This document shows, piece by piece, positions 1 to 11,505 of a stretch of 64,000 nt of DNA; position 1 is the stretch's first letter, and each line of letters starts with the position of its first letter. The position numbers and the translations under genes were made by a program. The notes below the pieces were generated by a model. That model was not told the origin of the DNA, searched no databases, and saw only the letters and a list, made by a program, of their open reading frames with translations. The DNA is from Pseudoalteromonas luteoviolacea NCIMB 1942 (lineage in GTDB: Bacteria > Pseudomonadota > Gammaproteobacteria > Enterobacterales > Alteromonadaceae), in NCBI RefSeq assembly GCF_001625595.1, contig NZ_AUXT01000205.1:1-64000 (forward strand), written 5' to 3'.

Positions 1-91
1 ACGATTTAGCTAAGTCTCTTGGATCAGACTTGTGATCAAGAGACAGCTTTTTAGCGCCTTTTTTATTAACTTTCTCAACCTCAATGTATTT
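1..91 (-). other. Possible partial reading frame leaving the left edge
   Basis: On the minus strand the bases after the HDOD stop codon (TAA at 92-94) stay open, in the same frame, to the window edge, about 30 codons. The predicted stretch is lysine-rich (it includes KKGAKKLSLDHKSDPRDL) and its codons look ordinary. There is no ATG, GTG or TTG start in this frame after the stop, only an ATT at 83-85. It could be the start of a gene with an unusual initiation codon, a C-terminal extension separated by the stop, or chance. I do not recognise the protein. Confidence 0.2.
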
Positions 92-937
92 TTAACCTAT
101 CAGAAATTCCTCAACGTCTTCTTTTATATCGGTATAATCATCATCACTTAAATCCAAAGACAGCATCACATCATCTCGAAACGCATACCAATCCGCACAA
201 CTTCTGAAATGCTTTATTTCGAACGTAAAATTTTCTGCAAGTTTTAGAATCGCCATAGTCTGTTTTTCTAATTCTGATTCGCTGTCTTGAAAGAACATCG
301 CATCGTGATGACGTAAAATAATTTGGCAAACACGTTTTGGTAAATGCCAAGAGCTCGCTAAGTAATATCCCACTACTGTGTGGTTAGTTGGATACTGTTG
401 CTCTTCATACTGCATTAACGTGTGCTCGGGTCGCTGTGCTGCTTTTGACAACACATCCCCATAATCATCAAACCTCATTGCCATTGCAGGAATGCCGGCA
501 TCGTGAAATAGGCCAAGTAATTGTAAGTCTTCAATAGGCGTTTGTGCGCGAACTTTCTTACCGATCAGCATCGCCACTTGAGAAATTTCAGATGCGCTAT
601 CCCAAAAACGCTGCAAAGAAATACAGCTATCATTTTGATCAAACGCGCTTTTCAATAAGTGCCCTGTCACTACTTGAGTGATGCAATTCATGCCAAGGAA
701 CATAACGGCCTGCTTAATGTCCGTAATGGTTCTTGACATACCATACGCCGGCGAGTTTATTACCTTCAACACGGCCGCCGAGGTAGCTACATCTATTGAG
801 ATGATATCGGCAACTCGGTTTAATTCAGGCTCATCTTGATTTAATTCATTTTGCAAACTCTGCAAAATCTCAGGCTTAGCAGGGAGATTAAATCCAGATC
901 GTAAATCCGCTAGAACCTTGTCATCAATATCTATCAT
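92..937 (-). CDS. HDOD domain protein
   Basis: A 281-residue cytoplasmic protein with one HDOD domain filling about residues 15-220. Helical stretches such as VLKVINSPAYG followed by IKQAVMFLG are the usual HDOD signature, a phosphodiesterase-like HD fold that has lost the metal-binding His-Asp pair. Known family members act as non-catalytic signalling or scaffold proteins in chemotaxis, motility or c-di-GMP circuits, so no enzymatic reaction is assigned. No receiver, GGDEF or EAL domain is attached. It stands 64 bases downstream of the START-domain gene on the same strand and could be read through from it. A second HDOD protein lies at 60248-61087. Confidence 0.85.
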   Translation of the reverse strand: MIDIDDKVLADLRSGFNLPAKPEILQSLQNELNQDEPELNRVADIISIDVATSAAVLKVINSPAYGMSRTITDIKQAVMFLGMNCITQVVTGHLLKSAFDQNDSCISLQRFWDSASEISQVAMLIGKKVRAQTPIEDLQLLGLFHDAGIPAMAMRFDDYGDVLSKAAQRPEHTLMQYEEQQYPTNHTVVGYYLASSWHLPKRVCQIILRHHDAMFFQDSESELEKQTMAILKLAENFTFEIKHFRSCADWYAFRDDVMLSLDLSDDDYTDIKEDVEEFLIG

Positions 938-1001
938 AGGTCAACAATCGGGTGGCTTTGATTTTAGTGTAGTAGATGAAAATTACCCTGTCGCCACTAT
1001 T

Positions 1002-1679
1002 TCAAAATCCATCACAATCACCGGGAAGTAACGTCCAATCAGTAAACAATATAGGGCTTTCAGACAGTCTTATTTTTAAAGAATCTAGCATGCTCTTGGT
1101 ATTTTTGAGTGATGCCATATTTGCTATCCAGTTTGGTACAGCGCCATTGAGCTTGGCCTGCGCTATATAAGTGATGTTCAGGCCGGAGGAAACTTCTAAA
1201 AATACCCAATTGATATCTATGTCTGTGATTTGCAAACGTGACATAGTCCCACTTTTAGTTTCTACAGAACGTACTTTCAAAATATATTGATGTTCGCCTA
1301 ATTGGCTAAAGCAGGACAGTGTGAGCATCTCTCTATCTGCAACAGGCCAAGGAAGATTCAACTTAGTATGGACAAGGGATTGATGTGATTCAGGTTGTGC
1401 TAATAATGTGACTGATTGCACATTGCTGACCCATTCAGGAATAGACTCAGTGTCGGTAAGCACATTGATAACCGACTTCGTTGAAGTATTTTCTAACCTA
1501 GCTTGTCCTTTAACTTTCGCAAGCCCATTTGGTAGTTCCTTATAATGAATTTCTAGCCAATCATTAGATTTATACAACGTCCATGACTCACTTCCATTCG
1601 CAGTGCTCATGGTTGCGGCGCACATTAATGCGCCGACTAAACAACTTCTACCAGTATGGCTCACAATTAAGCGAAGCAT
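1002..1679 (-). CDS. Secreted START-domain (lipid-binding) protein
   Basis: 225 residues with an N-terminal export signal (hydrophobic CLVGALMCAATMSTANG, probable cleavage near residue 29), so probably periplasmic. The rest resembles a bacterial START (StAR-related lipid transfer) domain: WLEIHYKELPNGLAKVKGQ near the start, then WPVADREMLTL, and an amphipathic C-terminal helix. Such domains bind hydrophobic ligands in a helix-grip pocket, and the ligand here is unknown. The start overlaps the 3' end of ygiF by 32 bases, which suggests translational coupling. The family assignment rests on pattern memory; substrate and role are open. Confidence 0.75.
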   Translation of the reverse strand: MLRLIVSHTGRSCLVGALMCAATMSTANGSESWTLYKSNDWLEIHYKELPNGLAKVKGQARLENTSTKSVINVLTDTESIPEWVSNVQSVTLLAQPESHQSLVHTKLNLPWPVADREMLTLSCFSQLGEHQYILKVRSVETKSGTMSRLQITDIDINWVFLEVSSGLNITYIAQAKLNGAVPNWIANMASLKNTKSMLDSLKIRLSESPILFTDWTLLPGDCDGF

Positions 1680-3165
1680 GTCGGCTCTGCTCCATCGCGC
1701 TGATTAAGAAATCAGCTTTTTGTTGAAGCCAAGTCAGGATTTCTACAAAAGAGGTCTCTTTTTGTCCTTCACATAACTGTTTTAGGTAATGCAATGTTTC
1801 TAATTCATGAATACCAAATACGATGTCCACCCAAGGCGCTCTAAAGTCATGCCGTTGTGGCGAATCATACAAGCTACCAAAACAATTACCGCTCAGCAGC
1901 ATCTCTTCTAGCACTCCCCTACCCTGCAAATACTCTCCCACAGACAGTGATTTGCTTTCAGAAAAGGTATTGCGCAAACTCTTCCAATCTGTATCAAAAG
2001 TTCTTTTAGCTTTCGACTTTGCACTACTTTGCGCAGCTTTTATAGCTTGTTGATCCCAATTCTGACGCCAACTTTTTTCCAGTAACCAGCGCGTTAAATC
2101 GAGTATCAACTTGTTGTATCTAGAACAGTGAAACAAATCTTCTAAGTCAGTTGGAGTTGGCTGTACATCTTTAAGGTCATTGATCACTTGCGCCAATTCT
2201 GGTGCACCATTAATACGTTTGTAATACGCATGACGCTTGGACGTGTAGGTTTTTAAATAGCTTGCGCTTTCAACCCACTGAAGTTCACCTAACAGCCATT
2301 TAAGTTCTTTCTTTAGTGACTCTGTTGACTCCTTCGCAACGAAGTCATCAAACAACCAAAAAGCATGCCTGATCAGTTGTACTCCATCAATGATTCGCTT
2401 CAGCGCTTTTAGCGTCGGTTCATTGACATAGCATTGTTCGTGTTTTTGTACAAACTCAATCGCGTAGTTCACTGTTGCAATCAGTGCTTGCTCCTGAGTA
2501 CAATCATCGGCCAACGGCACGAAACCAATCGCTTTATCGACCGTCAATGGTAAGTTATCTGCCAGTCGATAACCCCTTGCCGCTTTCGAATAAAAGCCCA
2601 ACCTCAGACCAATATGAGAGAGTAATTGTTCGGCCAGCTTAAACAAGTCACTTCTATCACCTTCGACCAACTCGATTTCTAGTTCACAGATCTGTTCTGT
2701 TTGGCCTCTAGCCGAAATCTCACCTTTATCTAAAACAACCTCAATTTTACCGCCGTTGTTGGTTTCAATAAGCCAAGTTCTGCGAATAAAGTTAGTGCTA
2801 AATATAGGGTATAGATTTTGCGCTATTGATTCCAAACGCATGCCCATTGGCCAGATATTGGCATTAAAAGCAAAAATATCTGGTTTATTACCAGACAACG
2901 GTAAATTATATTCTGGACGTTGATGAAGTCCCCCAACGACTTCTCCCGAGAGCTTAATCGTCTGCTCACAATTGTTATCAGCACATCTTGTACGCAGACC
3001 GATATCTAATGCGCGCAATTCTCGACTTGGAGAATCATAGTAGGCATTTTGAAGGTTTTTTGCTGGCTTATTATTTACCCGCTTTGCAAATTGTGTGATT
3101 AAAGCCGGGATCAAGGGAACTTCATTATCTGAAACCAAAAACTTCAGTTCTATTTCAGTGTCCAT
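1648..3165 (-). CDS. ygiF: CYTH-CHAD domain protein, inorganic triphosphatase
   Basis: I chose the ATG at 3165 (505 residues) because the protein then begins MDTEIELKFL, placing the CYTH signature EIELK at residues 4-8 as in E. coli YgiF. The longer open frame to 3261 adds an implausible extension. CYTH domain about residues 1-210 (GGLHQRPEYNLPL and KAARGYRLADN match YgiF closely), CHAD domain about 250-490, rich in His/Arg/Lys helices. E. coli YgiF hydrolyses inorganic triphosphate with Mg2+; the CHAD part probably binds polyphosphate. It lies divergent from ygiM, the same neighbour as in enterobacteria. Confidence 0.9.
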   Translation of the reverse strand: MDTEIELKFLVSDNEVPLIPALITQFAKRVNNKPAKNLQNAYYDSPSRELRALDIGLRTRCADNNCEQTIKLSGEVVGGLHQRPEYNLPLSGNKPDIFAFNANIWPMGMRLESIAQNLYPIFSTNFIRRTWLIETNNGGKIEVVLDKGEISARGQTEQICELEIELVEGDRSDLFKLAEQLLSHIGLRLGFYSKAARGYRLADNLPLTVDKAIGFVPLADDCTQEQALIATVNYAIEFVQKHEQCYVNEPTLKALKRIIDGVQLIRHAFWLFDDFVAKESTESLKKELKWLLGELQWVESASYLKTYTSKRHAYYKRINGAPELAQVINDLKDVQPTPTDLEDLFHCSRYNKLILDLTRWLLEKSWRQNWDQQAIKAAQSSAKSKAKRTFDTDWKSLRNTFSESKSLSVGEYLQGRGVLEEMLLSGNCFGSLYDSPQRHDFRAPWVDIVFGIHELETLHYLKQLCEGQKETSFVEILTWLQQKADFLISAMEQSRHASLNCEPYW

Positions 3166-3515
3166 TAGGGCGAGATTTACCTTTGTAATTTGAGAACAAC
3201 CAAAATATACAAAGGTATCCACATTTGCAATCTTTTTACTCTTACAGCGACCTAAATGCACTAAAAATTACAGAGTGTTATCATCTTAGATATATATGTC
3301 ACTATCAATCCAATCAGCAGGTCAATTTAGCCAGATTTCCCTTAATCAGAGCGCTAAATACATAATCAACATAATAATATATCAAACATACCAATTAGCG
3401 ATTGATTACATATGTGCTAAAAGCGCCTGTTTGTGCTTTAAGCGCTTGCCAAGCGCTACTTAAATCCATACTATTTTGATAATTGTATATAAAACTTAAA
3501 AATAAAGGCTCGCGA
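3166..3515. promoter_or_regulatory. Divergent intergenic region between ygiF and ygiM
   Basis: 350 bases without a convincing gene. It must hold the promoters of both flanking genes. The half next to ygiM carries a recognisable promoter and a dyad (listed separately). The half next to ygiF is A+T-rich and I see no clear -35/-10 pair for the minus strand. An open frame overlapping 3395-3625 is not credible as a gene. Confidence 0.6.
3441..3474 (+). promoter_or_regulatory. Candidate sigma70 promoter and overlapping dyad for ygiM
   Basis: TTGCCA (3446-3451) and TACTAT (3469-3474) are separated by 17 bases, and transcription would begin near 3481, about 35 bases before the ygiM ATG. The -35 hexamer sits inside a dyad, AGCGCTTGCCAAGCGCT (3441-3457, 7-base perfect arms), a place where a bound repressor could block polymerase. 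Seen in sequence only. Confidence 0.45.
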
Positions 3516-4139
3516 ATGTTCAAAAAGCTCGCACTGCCACTTTTGTTTGTTTTTACTCCTCTTACGTTGCATGCACAAGATTTAGAAGAGGCAAACCTAC
3601 AAGAACAAACGGCACAGCAAAGCACGCCTAACGGCTATATCGTTGATAACCTCTACTTATACGTACATTCGGGTCCAGGTAAAAACTATCGCATACTAGG
3701 CTCCGTCGAAGCAGGAACCGCGGTGACAATTACGAATGAACAAAATAATGACTTTGTCCGTATTATCGACGATAAGAACCGTAGTGGCTGGGTAGAATCT
3801 AAGTTTGTAACAGCTGATCCGGGTCTCAAGCAGCAAGTCAACGATCTGACTCAGCAGCTTGCTGTGTCACAAGAGCAGTTGACAACTTTGCAAACAACAA
3901 TGCCACAGTTGCAAAATGATTATGACTCGCTAGAAACACAAAATAGCGAACTGCAGAAAACAATAAGAGATTTAAATCAGCAAGTCGAACTAGAAGCTCA
4001 ACAGAACCAAAACAAAGTAGAGCGAGAGCAGCACCAACTTTTGACATATGGCGGTGCAATCGCCTTAGGTGGTGTTCTGCTAGGAGTGATACTCACCTTA
4101 CTACTGTCTCGTCGTAAGAGGTATGACGGCTGGAGTTAA
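3516..4139 (+). CDS. ygiM: SH3-domain membrane protein YgiM
   Basis: The ATG at 3516 is preceded by AAAGG and gives a 207-residue protein with a clean signal sequence (MFKKLALPLLFVFTPLTLHA). A bacterial SH3 domain follows (about residues 35-105, with YLYVHSGPGKNYRILGSVEAG), then a coiled coil (about 110-170) and a C-terminal transmembrane helix (TYGGAIALGGVLLGVILTLLL) ending in a basic tail. This is the TIGR04211/YgiM layout: an inner-membrane anchor with a periplasmic SH3 domain. E. coli YgiM has no settled biochemical role; ligand binding to the cell wall is a guess from the fold. Divergent partner of ygiF. Confidence 0.88.
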   Translation: MFKKLALPLLFVFTPLTLHAQDLEEANLQEQTAQQSTPNGYIVDNLYLYVHSGPGKNYRILGSVEAGTAVTITNEQNNDFVRIIDDKNRSGWVESKFVTADPGLKQQVNDLTQQLAVSQEQLTTLQTTMPQLQNDYDSLETQNSELQKTIRDLNQQVELEAQQNQNKVEREQHQLLTYGGAIALGGVLLGVILTLLLSRRKRYDGWS

Positions 4140-4144
4140 TAAAA

Positions 4145-4174
4145 AAAACCCACTTTGATATGAAAGTGGGTTTT
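4145..4174. terminator. Bidirectional intrinsic terminator after ygiM
   Basis: Perfect 12-base arms (AAAACCCACTTT at 4145-4156, complement at 4163-4174) around a 6-base loop, flanked by A-runs on one side and T-runs on the other. It lies between the convergent ends of ygiM and the small membrane-protein gene and can serve both. Confidence 0.85.
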
Positions 4175-4177
4175 CAT

Positions 4178-4507
4178 CTAAAGTACGAGTATTAATAGAG
4201 AAAAGAAAAAAATAGCGCCCAACGAGAAAAATATACATCCTACATCAGCGAAATACTTATCTAAAAGTAACTCTTTTAATCTTGTATCATCTAGATTGTG
4301 TAATTTGTCTTTAAGTGAAGGCTTTGACAGATTAAAAGCAAACGCTTCTGCCTGCCCAATATCAAACCTATCTACTGAAAGCTCGTAGTAAAAATTTGGG
4401 TAAGAAGAAGATAAGTAATTTTGAATTATCATCAGTTTATTATTACTTGCTCTTCGACAATAAATCCCTCCCATAAAACTACATATAATTAAAAACAGAT
4501 ACCCCAA
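4178..4507 (-). CDS. Small membrane protein of unknown function
   Basis: 109 residues, starting with TTG at 4507. The start is supported by a near-perfect Shine-Dalgarno sequence (AAGGAGGTGATAC directly before TTG). Two hydrophobic segments, residues 1-16 and about 88-109 (CIFFSLGAIFFFSLLILVL), flank a polar middle with several Asp/Lys, so an inner-membrane hairpin is likely. I do not recognise the family. The short gene with strong ribosome binding looks genuinely expressed. It ends at a shared terminator with ygiM. Function unknown. Confidence 0.6.
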   Translation of the reverse strand: MGYLFLIICSFMGGIYCRRASNNKLMIIQNYLSSSYPNFYYELSVDRFDIGQAEAFAFNLSKPSLKDKLHNLDDTRLKELLLDKYFADVGCIFFSLGAIFFFSLLILVL

Positions 4508-4613
4508 GTATCACCTCCTTGCCATTGACGATACCTGTCCCCATTAAAATAACAAAATAATCAAAAATCAAGCTTTATTTTACATTTAAATGTACATAAC
4601 AACCGAAAATAGA

Positions 4614-5093
4614 TTATTTAATCTTGAGCAATTCCACCTCAAAAATTATTAGAGAGCCAGCACCTATCTTTCCCGCAGCACTGTCTCCATACGCAAGGTC
4701 CGGATGTATGAATAAACGAAACTTATCGCCTTCAACCATCAGTTGCAACGCTTCTGTCCAGCCTGTAATCACCTGCTTTGGACTAAACGTAAGCGCTTCG
4801 CCTCTGTCTACCGAACTATCAAATACCATCCCACTGAGCAAGGTGCCATGGTAGTGCACCGTCACTGAATCATTTATAGATGGTGAGGCACTGCCCTCAC
4901 CTTTGTGAATAATTTCATACTGCAGCCCACTTGCAGTTGTGATGACGCCTTCTTTCGAGGCATTTTTTGCTAGAAACTCTTCTGCATCAATACGGTTAAT
5001 CTGCGCTATTTGTTTTTGCTTTTGATTACCACTGTAAATGAACCATGCAAGCCCTAAAGCCAATACAGTGACAATAATACTCGTTACTGACAT
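4614..5093 (-). CDS. Membrane-anchored FKBP-type peptidyl-prolyl isomerase
   Basis: 159 residues. N-terminal hydrophobic anchor (residues 2-21, VTSIIVTVLALGLAWFIYSG), a linker, then an FKBP domain (about 52-159) with TASGLQYEIIHKGEG, VTVHYHGTLLSGMVFDSS, ITGWTEALQLM and LAYGDSAAGKIGAGSLIIFEVELL, the FkpA/FklB pattern with the aromatic active-site residues retained. It would catalyse cis-trans proline isomerisation, probably on the periplasmic face of the inner membrane. A good ribosome site (GAGGT, 4 bases before ATG) and only 11 bases after the LonB-like gene suggest co-transcription with a protein-quality-control protease. Confidence 0.9.
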   Translation of the reverse strand: MSVTSIIVTVLALGLAWFIYSGNQKQKQIAQINRIDAEEFLAKNASKEGVITTASGLQYEIIHKGEGSASPSINDSVTVHYHGTLLSGMVFDSSVDRGEALTFSPKQVITGWTEALQLMVEGDKFRLFIHPDLAYGDSAAGKIGAGSLIIFEVELLKIK

Positions 5094-5104
5094 ATCTACC
5101 TCTA

Positions 5105-7513
5105 TTAACCTTCTTCCGAAGTGTCTTTATCTTCACCATTTACGACTTGTGCAATTTGCTCTAGCCTATTCAACGCTCGCTGATTTATTGAACCTTCAGG
5201 GTACGCACCAGTTTGCGTGTCACCAGCTGGTACTCCCATTAACAGCTCTAATGCTTCATCCACATTTTTCACTGCATAGATTTGAAATTTGTTGGTTCCA
5301 ATCGCTTCAATAACCTCATCTTCTAGCACTAAGTTAATCAAGTTAGAATGCGGAATAATAACGCCTTGTTTGCCAGTCAGCCCACGCATTTTGCACAGTT
5401 TAAAGAACCCTTCGACCTTTTCATTCACACCACCAACCGCCTGAACTTCACCATGCTGATTAATTGAACCTGTGAGCGCTAATGATTGATCAATAGGAAT
5501 TTGAGTTATCGCCGAAATCAGTCCACACAATTCAGCCAAAGAGGCGCTATCGCCATCTATGTATCCATAGCTTTGCTCAATCGCAATATTTGCACTTAAA
5601 GTCAAACTGAAGTTTTGCGCGTACCTGTTGCCTAGATATCCAGTTAACAACATAACGCCTTTAGAGTGAATTGATTTACCAAGTTCAGCCTCTCGCTCAA
5701 CATCAATCACGCCATCGGAACCGGCATACACAGTCGCGGTTATCCTCGCAGGGTTACCAAATGAGGTGTCGCCAATATGTAATACGGTTAAACCATTCAC
5801 TATACCTACAACTTTACCCTGAGTCGCAATTAACGTATGACCCTCTTCGATATCACTGAGCATATTTTCACTCAGCTGCCCTGTTCGATATTGCTTACCG
5901 ACAAGTGCTTCATTGATGTGGTGTGCATCAATTTCATCTTCATCGTCTTGTTTAGCGTAGTAACTCGCTTCTGCAACGAGCTCTAGCACATCTGCAAACC
6001 GTGCAGATAACTTACTCTGATGCTCTGCTTGGCGATAACTAAACTTTAGCAGTCGCGCTAAAGCTTCTTCTGATAAGCTGCATTTGAGCGTTTGCTCACA
6101 ATAGTCCTGAACCTTGGACACGAACTGATATTGTAGTCTGTCACTTGAAGGCAAGTAATAATCGAAGTCTGACAAGACTCTAAATAACTCTCCGAACTCC
6201 TCATCATATTCGCTAATCGTGTAATACAAATCTCTGGAGCCAAGCAAAATAATTTTTACATCCATCGGGATTAACTGGGGCTTGAGAGTAAAACTGCTAC
6301 CAACCGAACTGTCTTGGTATGGTAGATCATTTTTTATTTGGTGTGTCTTTAACGACAGCTTCAACCCATCCCAAACCTGTGGTGATGAGATCACCTTGTC
6401 CGCATCCATTATCAAATAACCACCATTTGCTCTGTGCAAAGCACCAGCTTGAATAGAGCGATAGCTAGTGATCAGAGAGCCTTGTGCGCTTTCATACTCA
6501 ATTTTGCCAAAAATGTTACCAAAGGTCGGGTTTGGCTCATAAACGACAGGAGCAGGCGCGCCTTCTTTGTACTCAATTAAGATGTTTGGTGCAAAAAAGT
6601 CCGTCAGCATCCCTTTCGCGTCAAAATCGTCTTTTTGCTCTTCGGATGCTGCGGACTCGTCATCAAGCCAATCCAAGACCGCTTCGACAACTTCTACTCT
6701 CAAGTCTTTTAAATATCGAATTACGCCAATATGACTCGCATATTTGTGCTCAAGCGCTTTGAGTAATGGCTTGGTAGCAAGCTCAATAGTGGTTTTTTTA
6801 AGCTTTCGCAGCTTCTCTGATGACTCGCGCTTCCAACGTGGCAACTCAATGAGCGCCTCGATGAGTCCATCTTCCAATTCATCTATTGAATCGTAAAACT
6901 GCGCTTGTACTTGCTCTTCTAATGCGGCGAATTCATTGTCATCTAATTGCTTACCATTGATAACTGGAGCAAAACTCACTACACCGTTTTCTTCCATCAT
7001 GACAACGCTTTTCTCTATTGCCATTTGTTCGACAGCGGCTAGCGCCGCGTTGTATTTATTATCAAAGTCTCTATCTATCGACTTTTTCTTACGCTGATAA
7101 CCTGGGTTATCAAATGCTGCTGGAAAAGTATCCACAACCTCATCTAAAAGTGCGTCAACATCATCTGCGAGTTTGCGACTTTCTCCAGGTTGCATGAACA
7201 TGGTAATTGGCTCACGGTGATCTTCGTAGTTATTAACGTAAAGCCACTCTTTAGGGGTAGGTCTAGATTTACTGTGTGCTTCGAGTTTTTCCTTTACCAT
7301 TGTAAAGCGCCCAGTAGCAGCCTCTCCCATTACAAACACATTGTAACCGGGTAAGTCCATACCAAGTGCAAAATCTAAGGCGCTTTGCGCACGCTGCTGA
7401 CCTATGAAGGGCAAAGACTCTGGGTAAGGGTTTTGCATGCACGAGCGAATGTGTTGCAAAGAAACACTCGGTGCGAGTTGCTCCGAGAGAAGCGGCTTTA
7501 TTGTCTTAGTCAT
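5105..7513 (-). CDS. LonB-like ATP-dependent protease (Lon protease family)
   Basis: 802 residues. N-terminal AAA-like region with a P-loop variant near residues 60-70 (GEAATGRFT, arginine where Walker A has lysine) and a Walker B-like GGYLIMDADK. A C-terminal Lon proteolytic domain follows (about 570-775). The catalytic dyad is visible: Ser656 in DGDSASLAE and Lys699 in GGVNEKVEGF, 43 residues apart as in E. coli Lon (Ser679/Lys722). There is no LAN substrate domain of classical Lon, so it belongs with the YcbZ/LonB-like soluble group. Expected role: degradation of cytoplasmic proteins. The altered P-loop leaves ATP dependence to be tested. Followed by the FKBP gene. Confidence 0.85.
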   Translation of the reverse strand: MTKTIKPLLSEQLAPSVSLQHIRSCMQNPYPESLPFIGQQRAQSALDFALGMDLPGYNVFVMGEAATGRFTMVKEKLEAHSKSRPTPKEWLYVNNYEDHREPITMFMQPGESRKLADDVDALLDEVVDTFPAAFDNPGYQRKKKSIDRDFDNKYNAALAAVEQMAIEKSVVMMEENGVVSFAPVINGKQLDDNEFAALEEQVQAQFYDSIDELEDGLIEALIELPRWKRESSEKLRKLKKTTIELATKPLLKALEHKYASHIGVIRYLKDLRVEVVEAVLDWLDDESAASEEQKDDFDAKGMLTDFFAPNILIEYKEGAPAPVVYEPNPTFGNIFGKIEYESAQGSLITSYRSIQAGALHRANGGYLIMDADKVISSPQVWDGLKLSLKTHQIKNDLPYQDSSVGSSFTLKPQLIPMDVKIILLGSRDLYYTISEYDEEFGELFRVLSDFDYYLPSSDRLQYQFVSKVQDYCEQTLKCSLSEEALARLLKFSYRQAEHQSKLSARFADVLELVAEASYYAKQDDEDEIDAHHINEALVGKQYRTGQLSENMLSDIEEGHTLIATQGKVVGIVNGLTVLHIGDTSFGNPARITATVYAGSDGVIDVEREAELGKSIHSKGVMLLTGYLGNRYAQNFSLTLSANIAIEQSYGYIDGDSASLAELCGLISAITQIPIDQSLALTGSINQHGEVQAVGGVNEKVEGFFKLCKMRGLTGKQGVIIPHSNLINLVLEDEVIEAIGTNKFQIYAVKNVDEALELLMGVPAGDTQTGAYPEGSINQRALNRLEQIAQVVNGEDKDTSEEG

Positions 7514-7555
7514 TCCTGAATTCTTTATTGTTAATACCCGATTGATAACGAGTTT

Positions 7556-8014
7556 TTAGGGGGTCAGCGCCTTACGATTGAAACTACCGTGTCCACACTC
7601 GCTACAAGCTGTGATCTCAAAGGCGTGATATATATCAATTTTATTCCCGCAATTCTTACATACTAATTGCCCCAAAGCTATCCATTCACCTTGTTTATAA
7701 ACTCCATCATGTTCAAAATCAGACATTAGCGCTTGCCACTCCAGTTGAGTACGATCTTCGAGGTAAGCCAACTCGTATAATATGGATGCTTTAAATTCTT
7801 CCCAAGCAACTCCCTCATAATGCTCATGGTGGTTATTAATATGCTCCAAGTCACGCTTGAAATAGTGACGGTAATCATTGATTTTGTTTTGTCCGAATTC
7901 TCGCCACTTTTCCTCTTCTTGAATGAAGTTGTCCACGAGTTTTTTCAACTCATGCTCTTTAATATCTTTCATCCAAGTCGAAAAATCGCTTAGCCACTGC
8001 TTATAATCAGCCAT
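7556..8014 (-). CDS. ybeL: YbeL-type zinc-ribbon protein (DUF1451)
   Basis: 152 residues. The N-terminal two-thirds are charged and helical. It ends in a zinc ribbon, LVCKNCGNK followed by ACSECGHGSF, with both CxxC pairs intact. The TQLEWQALMSDFEHDGVY and GEWIALGQLVC stretches match E. coli YbeL, which also lies near leuS, so synteny supports the call. Strong ribosome site (AAGGAGG, 4 bases before ATG). No biochemical function is established for the family; a nucleic-acid or protein-binding adaptor role is only a guess. Confidence 0.82.
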   Translation of the reverse strand: MADYKQWLSDFSTWMKDIKEHELKKLVDNFIQEEEKWREFGQNKINDYRHYFKRDLEHINNHHEHYEGVAWEEFKASILYELAYLEDRTQLEWQALMSDFEHDGVYKQGEWIALGQLVCKNCGNKIDIYHAFEITACSECGHGSFNRKALTP

Positions 8015-10950
<2,936 letters not shown>

Positions 10951-10951
<1 letters not shown>

Positions 10952-11505
10952 TGGTCGCCTTTACGCCGCGAGTAAAAATAGCAGCAAGCCGTCGTGGCTT
11001 GGCTGCTTTGCGTGCGCTACGAAATGGACTGGCAATGTTGCTGGTCTGTTTCTTAATCACAGGTTGTGGATTTCACTTAAAACAGGCTTCTTATTTGCCT
11101 GAAGACCTACGAACACTGCAATTAACTGGTGATGATCAAAAGTCAGCGTTGTACGAACAACTAAAATACGAATTACAGCGTTCTCAAGTTAAAATCGATG
11201 AGGCCGACAGTGCTACACACACTGGCCCTGCGCCGGAGCTGCACCTCTATAAAGACTCTCTTAGCAGACAGACTCTTAGCCTATTTTCAAATGGTCAGGT
11301 AGCACAGTATGAACTGGCGTATGTCGTTTCCTATCGACTAACTCGACCTGGCCGAGAACCTTATGAGCAAAGCTTTGAGTTATATCGCAACTATCAAGAC
11401 GACCCAAACAACTCGCTTGCCAAATCAAAAGAATTAGAAATCATTTTGAGTGAAATGCGCAAGCTAGCCACAAAACGAATCCTTCGAGAATTGTCACAAC
11501 TCTAA
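10951..11505 (+). CDS. lptE: LPS-assembly lipoprotein LptE
   Basis: 184 residues. A long basic N-terminus is followed by a lipoprotein signal ending in LITGC, the cysteine that becomes lipidated, so an internal start (MLLVCFLITGC) is possible and would give a more normal signal peptide. The mature part begins GFHLKQASYLPEDLRTLQL, typical of LptE (formerly RlpB). LptE plugs the LptD barrel in the outer membrane and helps insert lipopolysaccharide. One-base overlaps with leuS and holA indicate coupling. Confidence 0.93.

Noticed and set aside
3395-3625. Minus-strand frame over the ygiM promoter and start
   Set aside because: Overlaps the ygiM coding start and its promoter, cysteine-rich without pattern, no ribosome site.
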